Source of the DNA: Christensenella sp. UBA7703
GTDB taxonomy: Bacteria; Bacillota; Clostridia; Christensenellales; CAG-138
Assembly: GCA_002482505.1 (NCBI GenBank)
Contig: DLGD01000038.1
Location: 1-64,000 of the forward strand
Direction: 5' to 3'
Length of the DNA stretch: 64,000 nt
The first letter of the stretch is position 1. Each line of letters starts with the position of its first letter. Under the pieces are notes generated by a model. The model had not been told where the DNA came from, did not search any database, and saw nothing but the letters and a program-made list of their open reading frames with translations. This document shows positions 17,743 to 26,547 of the stretch, in pieces. Position numbers and translations under genes: made by a program.

Positions 17743-18660
17743 ATGAAACGCAGAACCAAGCCAAGCAGCGCGGCGCTGAGCGCTACGTTGATCCGCCGCC
17801 CGATCCAGCGGTGTTTTGCAATCTTTCTACTGCCGACATTCGCGGCATTTTGCATCGGGTTTATCTATCCCTTTGCAAAGGGCATCTATCTTTCCTTTTG
17901 TAAGTTCACCACGACCAGCAACGCAAAGTGGATTGGCATTGGCAACTATCTCAAAGCCTTTCAGGACGCGAGCTTTATGCACGCGTTCCAGTATACCGCG
18001 CTGGTTGCAATCGTGTCCCTGATCGTCATCAATGTGCTCGCCTTTGCCGTTGCCTATGCGCTCACACGTGGAATCAAGGGTTCCAACACGTTCCGCACAG
18101 TGTTCTTCATGCCAAACCTCATCGGCGGCATCGTGCTGGGCTATATTTGGTCGATGATTTTTGACGGAATTCTTTCGCGCTATGGTACTTCTATCGTGCT
18201 GAGCACGACCTACGGCTACTGGGGGTTGATCATCCTCATGGCGTGGCAGCAGATCGGATACATGATGATCATCTATATCGCGGGGTTGCAGTCCGTACCG
18301 GGCGATCTGATCGAGGCCGCAAAGATCGACGGCGCGAACGGCTGGCATACGCTCTGGCACATCACGATTCCGACGATTATGCCATCGATTACGATTTGCA
18401 CATTCCTTACTCTGACCAACTCGTTTAAACTATTCGATCAAAACCTTGTGCTCAACGGCGGGCAACCGTTTGTTTTCATGGCGGACGGGACCGTGATTCG
18501 GTCCACCGAAATGCTCGCGCTGAACATCTACAACACCTTCTATCTCAACGCCAACTCGCGCGGAACGGGTCAGGCAAAGGCCGTGCTGTTCTTCGTACTC
18601 GTTGCGGCAATCGCGCTCATCCAGTTCTCGGCAACACGCAGAAAGGAGATACAGCAGTAG
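17743..18660 (+). CDS. ABC sugar importer permease, MalF-like
   Basis: 305 residues from ATG 17743, which follows AGGGAGGTCGCC; the frame upstream reads through the intercistronic hairpin and is not coding. Six membrane helices. The cytoplasmic EAA loop, EAAKIDGANGWHTLWHITIP near 205-225, contacts the ATPase. The pattern LFDQNLVLNGGQPF after it is typical of carbohydrate permease 1 components. No ATPase is encoded nearby, so a shared MsmX/MalK-type subunit from elsewhere is expected. The stop is one base from the next start. Confidence 0.93.
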   Translation: MKRRTKPSSAALSATLIRRPIQRCFAIFLLPTFAAFCIGFIYPFAKGIYLSFCKFTTTSNAKWIGIGNYLKAFQDASFMHAFQYTALVAIVSLIVINVLAFAVAYALTRGIKGSNTFRTVFFMPNLIGGIVLGYIWSMIFDGILSRYGTSIVLSTTYGYWGLIILMAWQQIGYMMIIYIAGLQSVPGDLIEAAKIDGANGWHTLWHITIPTIMPSITICTFLTLTNSFKLFDQNLVLNGGQPFVFMADGTVIRSTEMLALNIYNTFYLNANSRGTGQAKAVLFFVLVAAIALIQFSATRRKEIQQ

Positions 18661-18661
18661 T

Positions 18662-19504
18662 ATGAAACAGGAAAACGCACGTAAGGCCCTGCTGACCGGC
18701 ATCTTTATCGTCGTCTGCATCATCTACCTTATGCCGGTGTTTACGGTGCTGATGAACTCCTTTAAGACCAACTCCTCCATCAATACGGATACGTTCGCGT
18801 TCCCGAACGCGCAGACATTCACCGGTACGGATAACTATGTCAACGGGATCAACGTCGGCGAATATCCTTTCCTCAAGTCGGCAGGATACAGCTTGCTGAT
18901 TACGATCACGTCCGCCGCGCTGATTCTCGTCTGCACCTCGATGGCGGCATGGTATATCTCGCGCGTAAACAGCCTCTTTGCGCGAATTGTCTATTATCTA
19001 TGCGTGTTTTCGATGGTGGTCCCGTTCCAGATGGTCATGTTCACACTTGCGAAAACAGCAAACACACTGCATCTGGATACGCCGTATACGATTCCTGTCA
19101 TCTACCTCGGCTTTGGCGCGGGGCTTGCGGTGTTCATGTTCGCGGGCTTTGTCAAAGGCATCCCGCTGGAGATTGAGGAAGCCGCCGCAATCGACGGCTG
19201 CGGGCCGATTCGCACGTTCTTTTTGATCGTGTTTCCGATGCTCAAGCCGGTGCTGATCTCTGTGGGTGTCTTGGAAATCATGTGGATCTGGAACGATTAT
19301 CTCCTGCCTTATCTCGTGCTGGATCGCACGAAGTATAAAACGATACCGATTCACATCCAATATCTGCAGGGCAGCTATGGTCATGTGGATCTTGGCGCGG
19401 TGATGGCGCTGATCGTCATCAGCATTCTGCCCATTGTGGTCTTCTACCTCTCCGCGCAGAAATACATCATCAAAGGCGTGGTGGAAGGCGCGGTCAAGGG
19501 CTAA
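18662..19504 (+). CDS. ABC sugar importer permease, MalG-like
   Basis: 280 residues from ATG 18662; AAAGGAG sits within the end of the previous gene. Six membrane helices and the EAA motif EIEEAAAIDGCGPIRTFFLIVFP near 185-207, with MWIWNDYLLPYLVL in the following segment as in other sugar permease 2 subunits. The two permeases are one base apart and should assemble 1:1 in the membrane with the binding protein at 16303. It is followed by a terminator-like hairpin. Confidence 0.93.
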   Translation: MKQENARKALLTGIFIVVCIIYLMPVFTVLMNSFKTNSSINTDTFAFPNAQTFTGTDNYVNGINVGEYPFLKSAGYSLLITITSAALILVCTSMAAWYISRVNSLFARIVYYLCVFSMVVPFQMVMFTLAKTANTLHLDTPYTIPVIYLGFGAGLAVFMFAGFVKGIPLEIEEAAAIDGCGPIRTFFLIVFPMLKPVLISVGVLEIMWIWNDYLLPYLVLDRTKYKTIPIHIQYLQGSYGHVDLGAVMALIVISILPIVVFYLSAQKYIIKGVVEGAVKG

Positions 19505-19526
19505 CCAACCGCCAAAGAAAGCAAGA

Positions 19527-19550
19527 ACGGGAGCGAAAACCCTCTCCCGT
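19527..19550 (+). terminator. Probable terminator of the sugar ABC operon
   Basis: ACGGGAG/CTCCCGT stem (19527-19533 with 19544-19550), loop of ten bases, followed by GTTTGATATT. The T-run is short. Confidence 0.5.
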
Positions 19551-19572
19551 GTTTGATATTGCGCATTTATTC

Positions 19573-19600
19573 TTGCTAAGAATAAGAAACGCGATATAAT
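19573..19600 (+). promoter_or_regulatory. Promoter of malQ
   Basis: TTGCTA (19573-19578), 16 bases, TATAAT (19595-19600), 33 bases before the malQ ATG. Confidence 0.6.
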
Positions 19601-19632
19601 GAAACGAAATTTGTTACTATCGGTGTAAAGAT

Positions 19633-21120
19633 ATGAAACGTTCATCCGGCATTTTAATGCATATTTCCTCGCTCCCTTCCCCTTACGGCATCGGCACGTT
19701 CGGGCAGGCAGCGTATGATTTTGTCGATCAGCTCGCGCGCGCCGGCCAGCGCTACTGGCAGGTGCTTCCGCTCGGGCCGACGAGTTATGGCGATTCGCCC
19801 TATCAGTCGTTTTCCGCGTTCGCGGGGAATCCGTACTTCATCGATCTGGATGCACTCAGTGACGAGGGCCTGCTGGATCGCGGCTGGATTTCCTCGATTC
19901 GATGGAGCGATGGCGAGCGGCAGGTGGATTATGGCACGATCTTCGTGCAGCGCTTCCCCGTGCTCCGCGCCGCTTTTTCACGCGCAAAGGAAAATTGGGA
20001 TCGCATGCAGGCGCTGGATCGCTTTGCCGCGGAAAACGCGGACTGGCTCGACGACTATGCGCTCTTTATGGCGCTCAAGGACGAAAACGGCGGCGTCGCC
20101 TGGGAAAACTGGCCATATCCGCTCCGCATGCGCGAAGAAGGCGCTTTGCAGCAAGCAAGGGAGCGCTTGGCAGACAGCATGCGTTTCTATGAATATTTGC
20201 AGTATCTGTTCTATCAGCAGTGGACGAATCTACGCGCCTATGCCAACGAACGTGGAATCCAGATCGTCGGCGATCTGCCGATCTATGTTCCGCTTGACTC
20301 GGCGGACGTTTGGAGCGCGCCGCAGGAGTTCCAGCTCGACGAACAGCGCCGCCCGCGCTGTGTCGCGGGTGTTCCGCCGGACTATTTCTCGGCGGATGGC
20401 CAGCTTTGGGGCAACCCGATCTACGATTGGGATTATATGAAGCAGACAGGCTACGCCTGGTGGATGCGCCGCATGCGCTCCGCCTGCACACTATTCGACT
20501 GTGTCCGGATCGATCATTTCCGCGGGCTTTCCTCCTATTGGAGCGTTGCCGCGGGCGCCAAGACCGCACGTGACGGCGTTTGGGTCAAAGGGCCGGGAGC
20601 AGATTTTGTCGATCTGCTCAAGGCGGAGTTCCCCGCGTTTGAGATTATCGCGGAGGATCTGGGCTTCCTCACCGACGAGGTGCGTGAGCTGCTCCACGGC
20701 AGCGGATTCCCGGGCATGAAGGTGCTCCAGTTCGCCTTTGACGCGCGTGAACCCAGCAACTATTTGCCGCACACCTACGGGCGGCACTGCGTCTGTTATG
20801 CGGGCACGCACGACAACACCACGGTGGCTTCCTGGTTTGGCGAAGCAAACCCCGACGACGCGGCGTTTTCCGTGCGCTATCTGGGGCTAAATGAGCAGGA
20901 AGGTTACGTTTGGGGGATGCTGCGCGGCGGCATGGGTTCGGTTGCAAATCTCTTTATCGCGCAGGTGCAGGACTATCTGGGTCTTGGCAAAGAAGCGCGG
21001 ATGAATATTCCCGGTACGCTCGGCGGCAACAACTGGAAATGGCGCCTGCTCTCCGGTGAAATCACCGATGAACTGATTGAAAAGATCAACGCGATGACAA
21101 AGATGTACGGACGGGTTTGA
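19633..21120 (+). CDS. malQ: 4-alpha-glucanotransferase (amylomaltase, GH77)
   Basis: Transfers alpha-1,4-glucan segments between maltodextrins, releasing glucose; cytoplasmic. 495 residues, normal for GH77. The start MKRSSGILMHISSLPSPYGIG is diagnostic. DCVRIDHFRG carries the nucleophile Asp, EIIAEDLG the acid/base Glu, and GTHDNTT the third carboxylate. ATG 19633 has only a weak GGTG ribosome site. It has its own promoter but follows the importer closely, which is the main reason to assign maltodextrin to that transporter. Confidence 0.96.
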   Translation: MKRSSGILMHISSLPSPYGIGTFGQAAYDFVDQLARAGQRYWQVLPLGPTSYGDSPYQSFSAFAGNPYFIDLDALSDEGLLDRGWISSIRWSDGERQVDYGTIFVQRFPVLRAAFSRAKENWDRMQALDRFAAENADWLDDYALFMALKDENGGVAWENWPYPLRMREEGALQQARERLADSMRFYEYLQYLFYQQWTNLRAYANERGIQIVGDLPIYVPLDSADVWSAPQEFQLDEQRRPRCVAGVPPDYFSADGQLWGNPIYDWDYMKQTGYAWWMRRMRSACTLFDCVRIDHFRGLSSYWSVAAGAKTARDGVWVKGPGADFVDLLKAEFPAFEIIAEDLGFLTDEVRELLHGSGFPGMKVLQFAFDAREPSNYLPHTYGRHCVCYAGTHDNTTVASWFGEANPDDAAFSVRYLGLNEQEGYVWGMLRGGMGSVANLFIAQVQDYLGLGKEARMNIPGTLGGNNWKWRLLSGEITDELIEKINAMTKMYGRV

Positions 21121-21180
21121 CTGATATCGAGCGGAAAACCGTTTTAGTGTGTAAGCTGCGCTCAAAACCCAATATTCCAT

Positions 21181-21209
21181 TTGTATCATCACCAAGAGAA
21201 TGGTATGAT
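21181..21209 (+). promoter_or_regulatory. Promoter of the GT-C membrane protein gene
   Basis: TTGTAT (21181-21186), 17 bases, TATGAT (21204-21209); AAGGAG follows before the start codon. Confidence 0.5.
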
Positions 21210-21250
21210 TCTCCTGAACGAATCCGAATACGCGTGAAGGAGCCGCATGC

Positions 21251-22753
21251 ATGTCGCATAAAAGAACTTGGTGTATTTTGGCCGCTTGTTTCCTCGCTTC
21301 GTTTTTGTCATTGCTGTTCTTTTCCCGTTCGTCCTTTCTGTATCCGATCAACACATGGGTGGACAGCAATGCATCCCTGACCGTTGGCAGCGCCATGATG
21401 CGCGGGCAAGTGCTCTACGTGGATATTTTTGATCAGCGTGGCCCGTTTCTGTATTTTTTGTATGGCTTGGCTTCGCTCGTCTCTTCTACCACGTTCACGG
21501 GCGTGTTCCTGCTTGAGTGTTTGTCTTTCACGGTTTTTCTTTTCTACGCCTATCGTGTGGCGACTCTCTATGTAACCAAGAACGCTTTGTTTGTGATCCC
21601 GATTCTTGCCATCATCCCTTCCTCCAAAGCGTTTGGTTTGGGTGGCAGCCCGGAGGAACTTTTGTTGCCCGTTTTCGCATACGGGCTGTATTCATTGCTC
21701 GCGTTCCTCAGAACCCCCGATCTGGAGCGTCCATCCACAACATCACTCTTGGTAAACGGGTTTCTATGCGGCGCTGTTCTTTGGACGAAATATAGTCTCT
21801 TAGGATTCTATGTCGGTGCTGTTCTTGCGCTGACAATCGCCTTGATTGTCCGCAAACACGCCAAGCAAATCTTGCCTGTTTACGGTTTGTTTCTGGGCGG
21901 ACTTGTTCTTGCCACCATCCCATGGATCCTTTATTTCGGGCTTCACCATGCAATCTCAGATTGGCTGCAAGGGTATTTTGTGACCAACCTCACGAACTAT
22001 ATGGTAAATTCAGAGGGGATTGGCGAACGCGTATTCTCGCTCATCGAAAGTATTCGCAACACGCTCGCGCGAAATCTGCAATACACCATCTTTTTCATCA
22101 TCGGTATGATCTGGGTGCTGTTCGGGAAAAAGCAGTTCCTCTCCGCCTTGGAAAAAATCAGTATTCTGCTCTCAGCCACCCTGCTCACGCTTGTCATCTA
22201 TTCGGGCGGAAAAGACTATTACTATTACGGAATCCCGCTGAGCGTGTTCTCGGTCTTCGGCATCATTCTGGTGCTTCGCCTTGTCGAACTATATCTGGAT
22301 AGAACCGCCGTTTTGCGCACCGTTTCGAAGATTGGGCTTGTTGCGCTTAGCATGCTTCTTTTGTTCTTCGGGCTCACAACCAGCCGGAATACACCGTTCT
22401 TGTCCGCAAAAACAGACGAGTATATTCTCTTTCGGTTTCGTGATACCATCAAAAAAAGCGAATCTCCAACACTGATGAATTTCGGCTCGCTCGATCTTGG
22501 TCTGTTCAATGTTTGCGATATCGCGCCAAGCACCAAGTATTTCTGCAAGCTGAATCTCCGTTCGGACGAGATGGTACAGGAAATCGATGGCTATTTGCTT
22601 TCCGGCTCTGTCGAATACGTCGTCTCGCTTTACGATGATCTTGCAATGCGCTTTGAGCGCTATGAGCTCGTCGACAGCGGGTATTCTGTCATCAACGAAG
22701 GGCGGGCGGATGTGTTCCTCTACCGACTCAAGAGCGCCGCCCCGCTCAACTGA
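21251..22753 (+). CDS. Polytopic membrane glycosyltransferase (GT-C / ArnT-PMT-like)
   Basis: 500 residues with about eleven hydrophobic helices. The first external loop contains YPINTWVDSNASL and YVDIFDQRGPFLYFLYGL, the Asp-containing pattern of GT39/GT83-type enzymes that use polyprenyl-phosphate sugars on the outer membrane face. A soluble C-terminal region of about 120 residues follows. ATG 21251 has AAGGAG six to nine bases upstream. It stands alone with its own promoter and terminator. A DPM1/GtrB-like donor synthase at 51760 could supply its substrate. The acceptor is unknown. Confidence 0.72.
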   Translation: MSHKRTWCILAACFLASFLSLLFFSRSSFLYPINTWVDSNASLTVGSAMMRGQVLYVDIFDQRGPFLYFLYGLASLVSSTTFTGVFLLECLSFTVFLFYAYRVATLYVTKNALFVIPILAIIPSSKAFGLGGSPEELLLPVFAYGLYSLLAFLRTPDLERPSTTSLLVNGFLCGAVLWTKYSLLGFYVGAVLALTIALIVRKHAKQILPVYGLFLGGLVLATIPWILYFGLHHAISDWLQGYFVTNLTNYMVNSEGIGERVFSLIESIRNTLARNLQYTIFFIIGMIWVLFGKKQFLSALEKISILLSATLLTLVIYSGGKDYYYYGIPLSVFSVFGIILVLRLVELYLDRTAVLRTVSKIGLVALSMLLLFFGLTTSRNTPFLSAKTDEYILFRFRDTIKKSESPTLMNFGSLDLGLFNVCDIAPSTKYFCKLNLRSDEMVQEIDGYLLSGSVEYVVSLYDDLAMRFERYELVDSGYSVINEGRADVFLYRLKSAAPLN

Positions 22754-22800
22754 ACGTACTCTGTTTCTGTAATCCTTGTAGCATAACGTAGCACAGCAAA

Positions 22801-22832
22801 ACGGAACCGCTTTCAACACGGTTCCGTTTTTT
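22801..22832. terminator. Strong terminator, probably bidirectional
   Basis: ACGGAACCG/CGGTTCCGT (22801-22809 with 22819-22827) followed by six T on the plus strand; A-run on the other side serves the convergent AraC gene. Confidence 0.85.
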
Positions 22833-22844
22833 GATCGTCTTGCG

Positions 22845-23687
22845 TTATGCTTTCTTTTTGACCGGGATCCAGACTTCGCTGTAATAGTTCTCAGACGTGG
22901 TATCACCCTCGGAATACATCTCGATTTCCACGTTTTGCGCAACCTCATAGGTGCCGTTGGTCGGCAGCCATTCGGAATAGATCTGTCGGGTCACGTTCTG
23001 AATCGCGCCCGGCATGGGCCCTGTGCAGGCAAAGCGCGCCCAGAGATGCGCGGGGATTTCGCGTGTTACCATTCCCTCCGGCACTTCTTTTCCGGGTTGG
23101 AGCACTTCCCCGATCAGATACGGAAAGTTCCCGCTTGTGTCCGCATCAAAGCAGATGCCGAACATCGGACAGACTTTCTCGTACAATCCCTCCTGCATGA
23201 ACGCACCCCAGAATTTCGGAATCTCTTGCAGGCTGCTATCCATGTGAAAACTCTTCTCAACCCCCATCACGGTAAACGCATCCATCTGTTCCATCTTGTA
23301 ATTCATAATCTCGACTCCCTCCATTTTGATGGTTATCGCAAGGGGGTTCTGGCAGCGAAGCAGCGTGCTCATACGCCGCGCGCTCGTCGGAGTAACGCCA
23401 TGAAAACGAGAGAATGCCTTGGTGAAGCTTTCCGGCGTATCGTAGCCGTATTTGAACGCGAGATCGATCACCCTTTGATCTCCGACGATCAGCTCCTGCG
23501 CCGCGAGGGTTAGGCGCCGCGCGCGGATATATTCGCTCACGCTCATGCCTGTCAGCGACGCAAACGTCCGCTCCAGATAAAACCGCGAGAGGCCTACGTG
23601 TTTTGCCGCCCTTTCGCTGTCCGTCTCGTCCAGAAGGTGCCGCTCGATGTATTGCAGCGCAAAATTGAGACTCTCGACCAGTTCCAT
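22845..23687 (-). CDS. AraC-family regulator with GyrI-like effector domain
   Basis: 280 residues. Two helix-turn-helix motifs lie in residues 5-105 (AAKHVGLSRFYLERTFASLTG and VIDLAFKYGYDTPESFTKAFSRFHGVTP). Residues about 125-280 form a GyrI/SOUL-like small-molecule binding domain (AFTVMGVEKSF, EGLYEKVCPMFGICFDAD, SEWLPTNGTYEVAQNVEIEMY). This is the Rob/MarA-plus-sensor layout, often binding drugs or metabolites. ATG 23687 follows AAGGAG. It is monocistronic and convergent with the GT-C gene, with no obvious target gene adjacent. Confidence 0.92.
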   Translation of the reverse strand: MELVESLNFALQYIERHLLDETDSERAAKHVGLSRFYLERTFASLTGMSVSEYIRARRLTLAAQELIVGDQRVIDLAFKYGYDTPESFTKAFSRFHGVTPTSARRMSTLLRCQNPLAITIKMEGVEIMNYKMEQMDAFTVMGVEKSFHMDSSLQEIPKFWGAFMQEGLYEKVCPMFGICFDADTSGNFPYLIGEVLQPGKEVPEGMVTREIPAHLWARFACTGPMPGAIQNVTRQIYSEWLPTNGTYEVAQNVEIEMYSEGDTTSENYYSEVWIPVKKKA

Positions 23688-23764
23688 GCATGCTCCTTTG
23701 TCTGTCCTGTTCCCTTGCCCGGCTATCGTATCAGATCTCGTCTATGAGTTCCTGTCTTTTCTTG

Positions 23765-24397
23765 TCAGGATTTGTCCGCATTGGTGTCCTTGCCATCATC
23801 CGCCGGTTCGCAAACGATGTCCTGTATGCCTTGTTCGAGCAAGCCCGCCGCGCTTTGAGCGTCGTTGAGCCATGCTTCCCGCTGCTCAGGCGCGAGAATC
23901 AGCGGCATACGTTCGTGGATAAACGAAATGTCTTTGCTCGCGGGTGCGGTGAGAATCACAAATACCGGCGTATCCGCACCCACTTCGGATCGATAAAGCC
24001 CAGCAAAGGTGAATAATCCCTCTTGTGCGGGACGGAGTTTATATTTAATCTTCTGTTTTTCGCGCGTCTCCCATTCAAAATAGACGCTTGCAGGGATCAG
24101 GCAGCGCCCGGTCTGCGGCAAACCCGCCTGCGTCATCATCGGCGTGCGGAACATGTTCTTTTCCAGCGTGGTTTCGCTTCTGGCGTTGATGACCTTGCCT
24201 TTGCCGTCGAAGCGCGAAAATCCCCAGCGCATCGCGCGCGGCCCGCCCGCGTCCAATCCCACGACAGCATCCGTCGGGAAAACCTCACCGTTTTTGAGCA
24301 TGAACAACACCGCGTCCCGTTCGCTCTTGAGGTACAGCATCGCGAGCATTTCGCGATACTCTGCATCGTCAAAATCCGTATAAAATCGTCCGCACAT
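23765..24397 (-). CDS. SRAP (YedK/HMCES) abasic-site DNA-protein crosslink protein
   Basis: 210 residues. After Met removal Cys2 is exposed (MCGRFYTD), the residue that forms a thiazolidine crosslink with abasic sites in single-stranded DNA. The other conserved positions are visible: NARSETTLEKN (Asn/Arg), CLIPASVYFEWE (Glu) and FIHERMPLIL (His). It protects single-stranded DNA at replication forks. AAAGGA lies upstream of ATG 24397. It is 24 bases after the DUF212 gene on the same strand and likely co-transcribed from the promoter at 24936-24964. Confidence 0.95.
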   Translation of the reverse strand: MCGRFYTDFDDAEYREMLAMLYLKSERDAVLFMLKNGEVFPTDAVVGLDAGGPRAMRWGFSRFDGKGKVINARSETTLEKNMFRTPMMTQAGLPQTGRCLIPASVYFEWETREKQKIKYKLRPAQEGLFTFAGLYRSEVGADTPVFVILTAPASKDISFIHERMPLILAPEQREAWLNDAQSAAGLLEQGIQDIVCEPADDGKDTNADKS

Positions 24398-24421
24398 GCT
24401 GGCTCACTTTCCTTTCACGGT

Positions 24422-24886
24422 TCAGCCGAGCCAGAGCCCGACGCCGATGCCGACGATGGAACCGATCAGCACCTGCAATGGCGTGTGCCCGATAAGTTCC
24501 TTGAGTTCCCATTCCGGCAGTTCGATAATCGTACCTTCCTTGATGAGATGGTCGATGATGGCGGTAATCGTGACCGCCTGCTTGCCCGCCTCCTGCCGCA
24601 CGCCGCGCGCGTCGTGCAGCACGACGGACGTGAGCACAAACGAAATCGCAAACTCGAACGACGCAAGTCCAAACTGCATCGCAACTGCCGTCGTCATCGC
24701 GCAGACCGTCGCGGCATGGGAGCTCGGCATACCGCCGCTGCCGACGAGCCGCTCAAACTTAAAGTCGCGGTTTACGATGGTGTATAAAATCGCCTTTGCC
24801 GCCTGCGCAATCGCCCAGCCAACCAGCGCAGCGATTAATATTTTGTTCTCCAGAAGGCCTTTGAAGAATTCCATACCGTTATTCAC
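24422..24886 (-). CDS. Divergent PAP2 / DUF212 membrane protein
   Basis: 154 residues with four to five helices. SGGMPSSHAATVCAM corresponds to the phosphatase PSGH-type motif, and the HDARGVRQEAGKQA stretch matches DUF212 proteins such as B. subtilis YuiD. Members are presumed lipid-phosphate phosphatases, perhaps acting on undecaprenyl pyrophosphate, but this is not established. Start may be GTG 24886 or the in-frame ATG 24874 (MEFFKGLLENK); ribosome sites are weak for both. First gene of a pair with the SRAP gene. Confidence 0.88.
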   Translation of the reverse strand: MNNGMEFFKGLLENKILIAALVGWAIAQAAKAILYTIVNRDFKFERLVGSGGMPSSHAATVCAMTTAVAMQFGLASFEFAISFVLTSVVLHDARGVRQEAGKQAVTITAIIDHLIKEGTIIELPEWELKELIGHTPLQVLIGSIVGIGVGLWLG

Positions 24887-24935
24887 ACTTTCTCTGTCTT
24901 AATGCGCGTAAATGGATCACACCCGCGGCTCAATA

Positions 24936-24964
24936 ATTGTACAAAATTGTGACAGGAAATACAA
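24936..24964 (-). promoter_or_regulatory. Promoter of the DUF212-SRAP pair
   Basis: Minus strand TTGTAT (24964-24959), 17 bases, TACAAT (24941-24936), about 50 bases before the start codon. Confidence 0.6.
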
Positions 24965-25088
24965 CATTTTCGCGCGCGCCATACGGGTATTTCGGCTTTG
25001 TTCCGCCTCGCTTATGCGCATTCCTATCAGGGTACAAATAAAATCACAAGAAAGATCAAATATTTATAAAATTGCCCTTTAGCTGTCC

Positions 25089-25117
25089 TTGACAGGCTCC
25101 AGTCTTTCCCTTACGCT
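25089..25117 (+). promoter_or_regulatory. Promoter placing the phosphoesterase mRNA start on its ATG
   Basis: TTGACA (25089-25094), 17 bases, TACGCT (25112-25117). The start would be at 25123-25124, the A of the initiation codon. No ribosome site is present. Confidence 0.5.
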
Positions 25118-25123
25118 TAACGA

Positions 25124-26434
25124 ATGAAGAAACGTTTTTTTGGCTTTGCCACAATGATTTTGATGCTCGGCGTTTGTCTGCTGCCATTCAACCAAGCAGC
25201 ACACGCCGACGGGAACGGCACCCCGCACCTGAGCTTTGGTGACGACGGGCAGTTTACCGTTCTCATCCTTTCTGATTTGCAGGACACGCAATTCACAGCA
25301 GAACTCGTCGTCAGCGGAGAAACGCATGTGTTGCAAGACTTTCCCGCAGACCTGATCGTACTGCTTGGCGACCAACTCGAAGGGCCAAGTCCAGTGCTCC
25401 GCCTCGGCAATGGCGCGCAGAACAGCGAAAAGACCCTGCGCACGCTGCTTGCCCCCGTCGCGGAAACGGGCATTCCGTTTGTGGTTGTGTTTGGCAACCA
25501 TGACTATGAGGCGCCGCTTACGATTCGCGAGCAGGTGAAAATTTACGAAAGCTATGACAATTGCCTTGCCGTTTCGTTTGGCAAGAACTCGACGGAGGAC
25601 GGCGCGTTTGTCCTGCCGATTGATCGGGAAGATAGCGAACTGCCTGGCATGGCGCTCTATTTCTTCGACTCCGGTTCCTATATTGCAAACGGCGATTATG
25701 ATACCGTCTCCGCCGAGCAGGTTGCCTGGTATAATGAGCAGAGCGCAGCTTTCCGCGCGGCAAACGACAACCAGTCCGTGCCTTCCGCCGCGTTTTGCCA
25801 CATCCCCGTGCCGGAGGTTTATGAACTCTTGACCGAGGTGCCAAAGGGGACAAAGGGCGCGCTTAAGGGAGTTGGGGTCGGCAAGGGCAAATACTATATC
25901 CCCAACGAAACCGCCATCTTTACGGGTGAAGTCAACGAAGCCCCCTGCCCCTCCAGCGAGAACAACGGCTTGTTTGACGCATATCTTGCCAACGGGGATG
26001 TGTTCCTCACCGTGAACGGGCACGACCACATCAATTCGTTTATCGGCAGCGTGGAGGGAATCGACATCGCAAACGCGCCCGGCAGCAGCTATACCAGCTA
26101 TGGCTCGGAGGAGATTCGAGGCGTACGGCTTTTCCGTTTCTCGGAGCACAACGTGCGGGATTATGAGACGCTGCATGTACTTTACAGCGACTACAACACG
26201 CCGGGAAGCTATGGCTTCTTACGTTATTACTTCAGCACCACCACGGGCATCTACAACGCCGTCAAGGTGGGTGTGAGCATTTTGCTGCTGATCGCGGCGA
26301 TCATTACAACCTGCATCATACTCGCGATCAAAGCAAAAAAACGCAAGGCGATCCCTGTCGAATCTGTGCCAAACGGTGAGTTTGACGAAGCGCCGGAATC
26401 CATTTCGAACAACAATCCGGATCAAAAAGAATAG
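25124..26434 (+). CDS. Secreted, membrane-anchored metallophosphoesterase
   Basis: 436 residues. A signal peptide (MKKRFFGFATMILMLGVCLL, cleavage near AHA-DG) precedes a calcineurin-like phosphoesterase domain with metal motifs LSDLQD, LLGDQLEG, FGNHDYE, CHIP and NGHDH, in the correct order. A hydrophobic helix near 385-410 is followed by a Lys/Arg stretch and an acidic tail, so the enzyme faces outward and is anchored at the C-terminus. Substrate unknown; relatives act on nucleotides, sugar phosphates or phosphodiesters. TAA lies two codons upstream in frame, which forces ATG 25124 as first start; it lacks a Shine-Dalgarno sequence and may be leaderless. Confidence 0.9.
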   Translation: MKKRFFGFATMILMLGVCLLPFNQAAHADGNGTPHLSFGDDGQFTVLILSDLQDTQFTAELVVSGETHVLQDFPADLIVLLGDQLEGPSPVLRLGNGAQNSEKTLRTLLAPVAETGIPFVVVFGNHDYEAPLTIREQVKIYESYDNCLAVSFGKNSTEDGAFVLPIDREDSELPGMALYFFDSGSYIANGDYDTVSAEQVAWYNEQSAAFRAANDNQSVPSAAFCHIPVPEVYELLTEVPKGTKGALKGVGVGKGKYYIPNETAIFTGEVNEAPCPSSENNGLFDAYLANGDVFLTVNGHDHINSFIGSVEGIDIANAPGSSYTSYGSEEIRGVRLFRFSEHNVRDYETLHVLYSDYNTPGSYGFLRYYFSTTTGIYNAVKVGVSILLLIAAIITTCIILAIKAKKRKAIPVESVPNGEFDEAPESISNNNPDQKE

Positions 26435-26465
26435 CGCTTGATTCAAAACAACACAAGCTTTCAGC

Positions 26466-26494
26466 AAAAAATCCGCCCCATCGGGCGGATTTTT
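26466..26494. terminator. Strong bidirectional terminator
   Basis: ATCCGCCC/GGGCGGAT with flanking A and T runs on both sides (26466-26494), between the phosphoesterase and convergent rnfB. Confidence 0.88.
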
Positions 26495-26547
26495 GTGTTG
26501 CTTTGTTTGCTTCTCGATGCTGGAAATCTTCCATCTTCAGAAAAAAA

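Noticed and set aside
25079..26176. 365-codon minus-strand ORF opposite the phosphoesterase
   Set aside because: The plus frame has ordered metallophosphoesterase motifs; the antisense has none.
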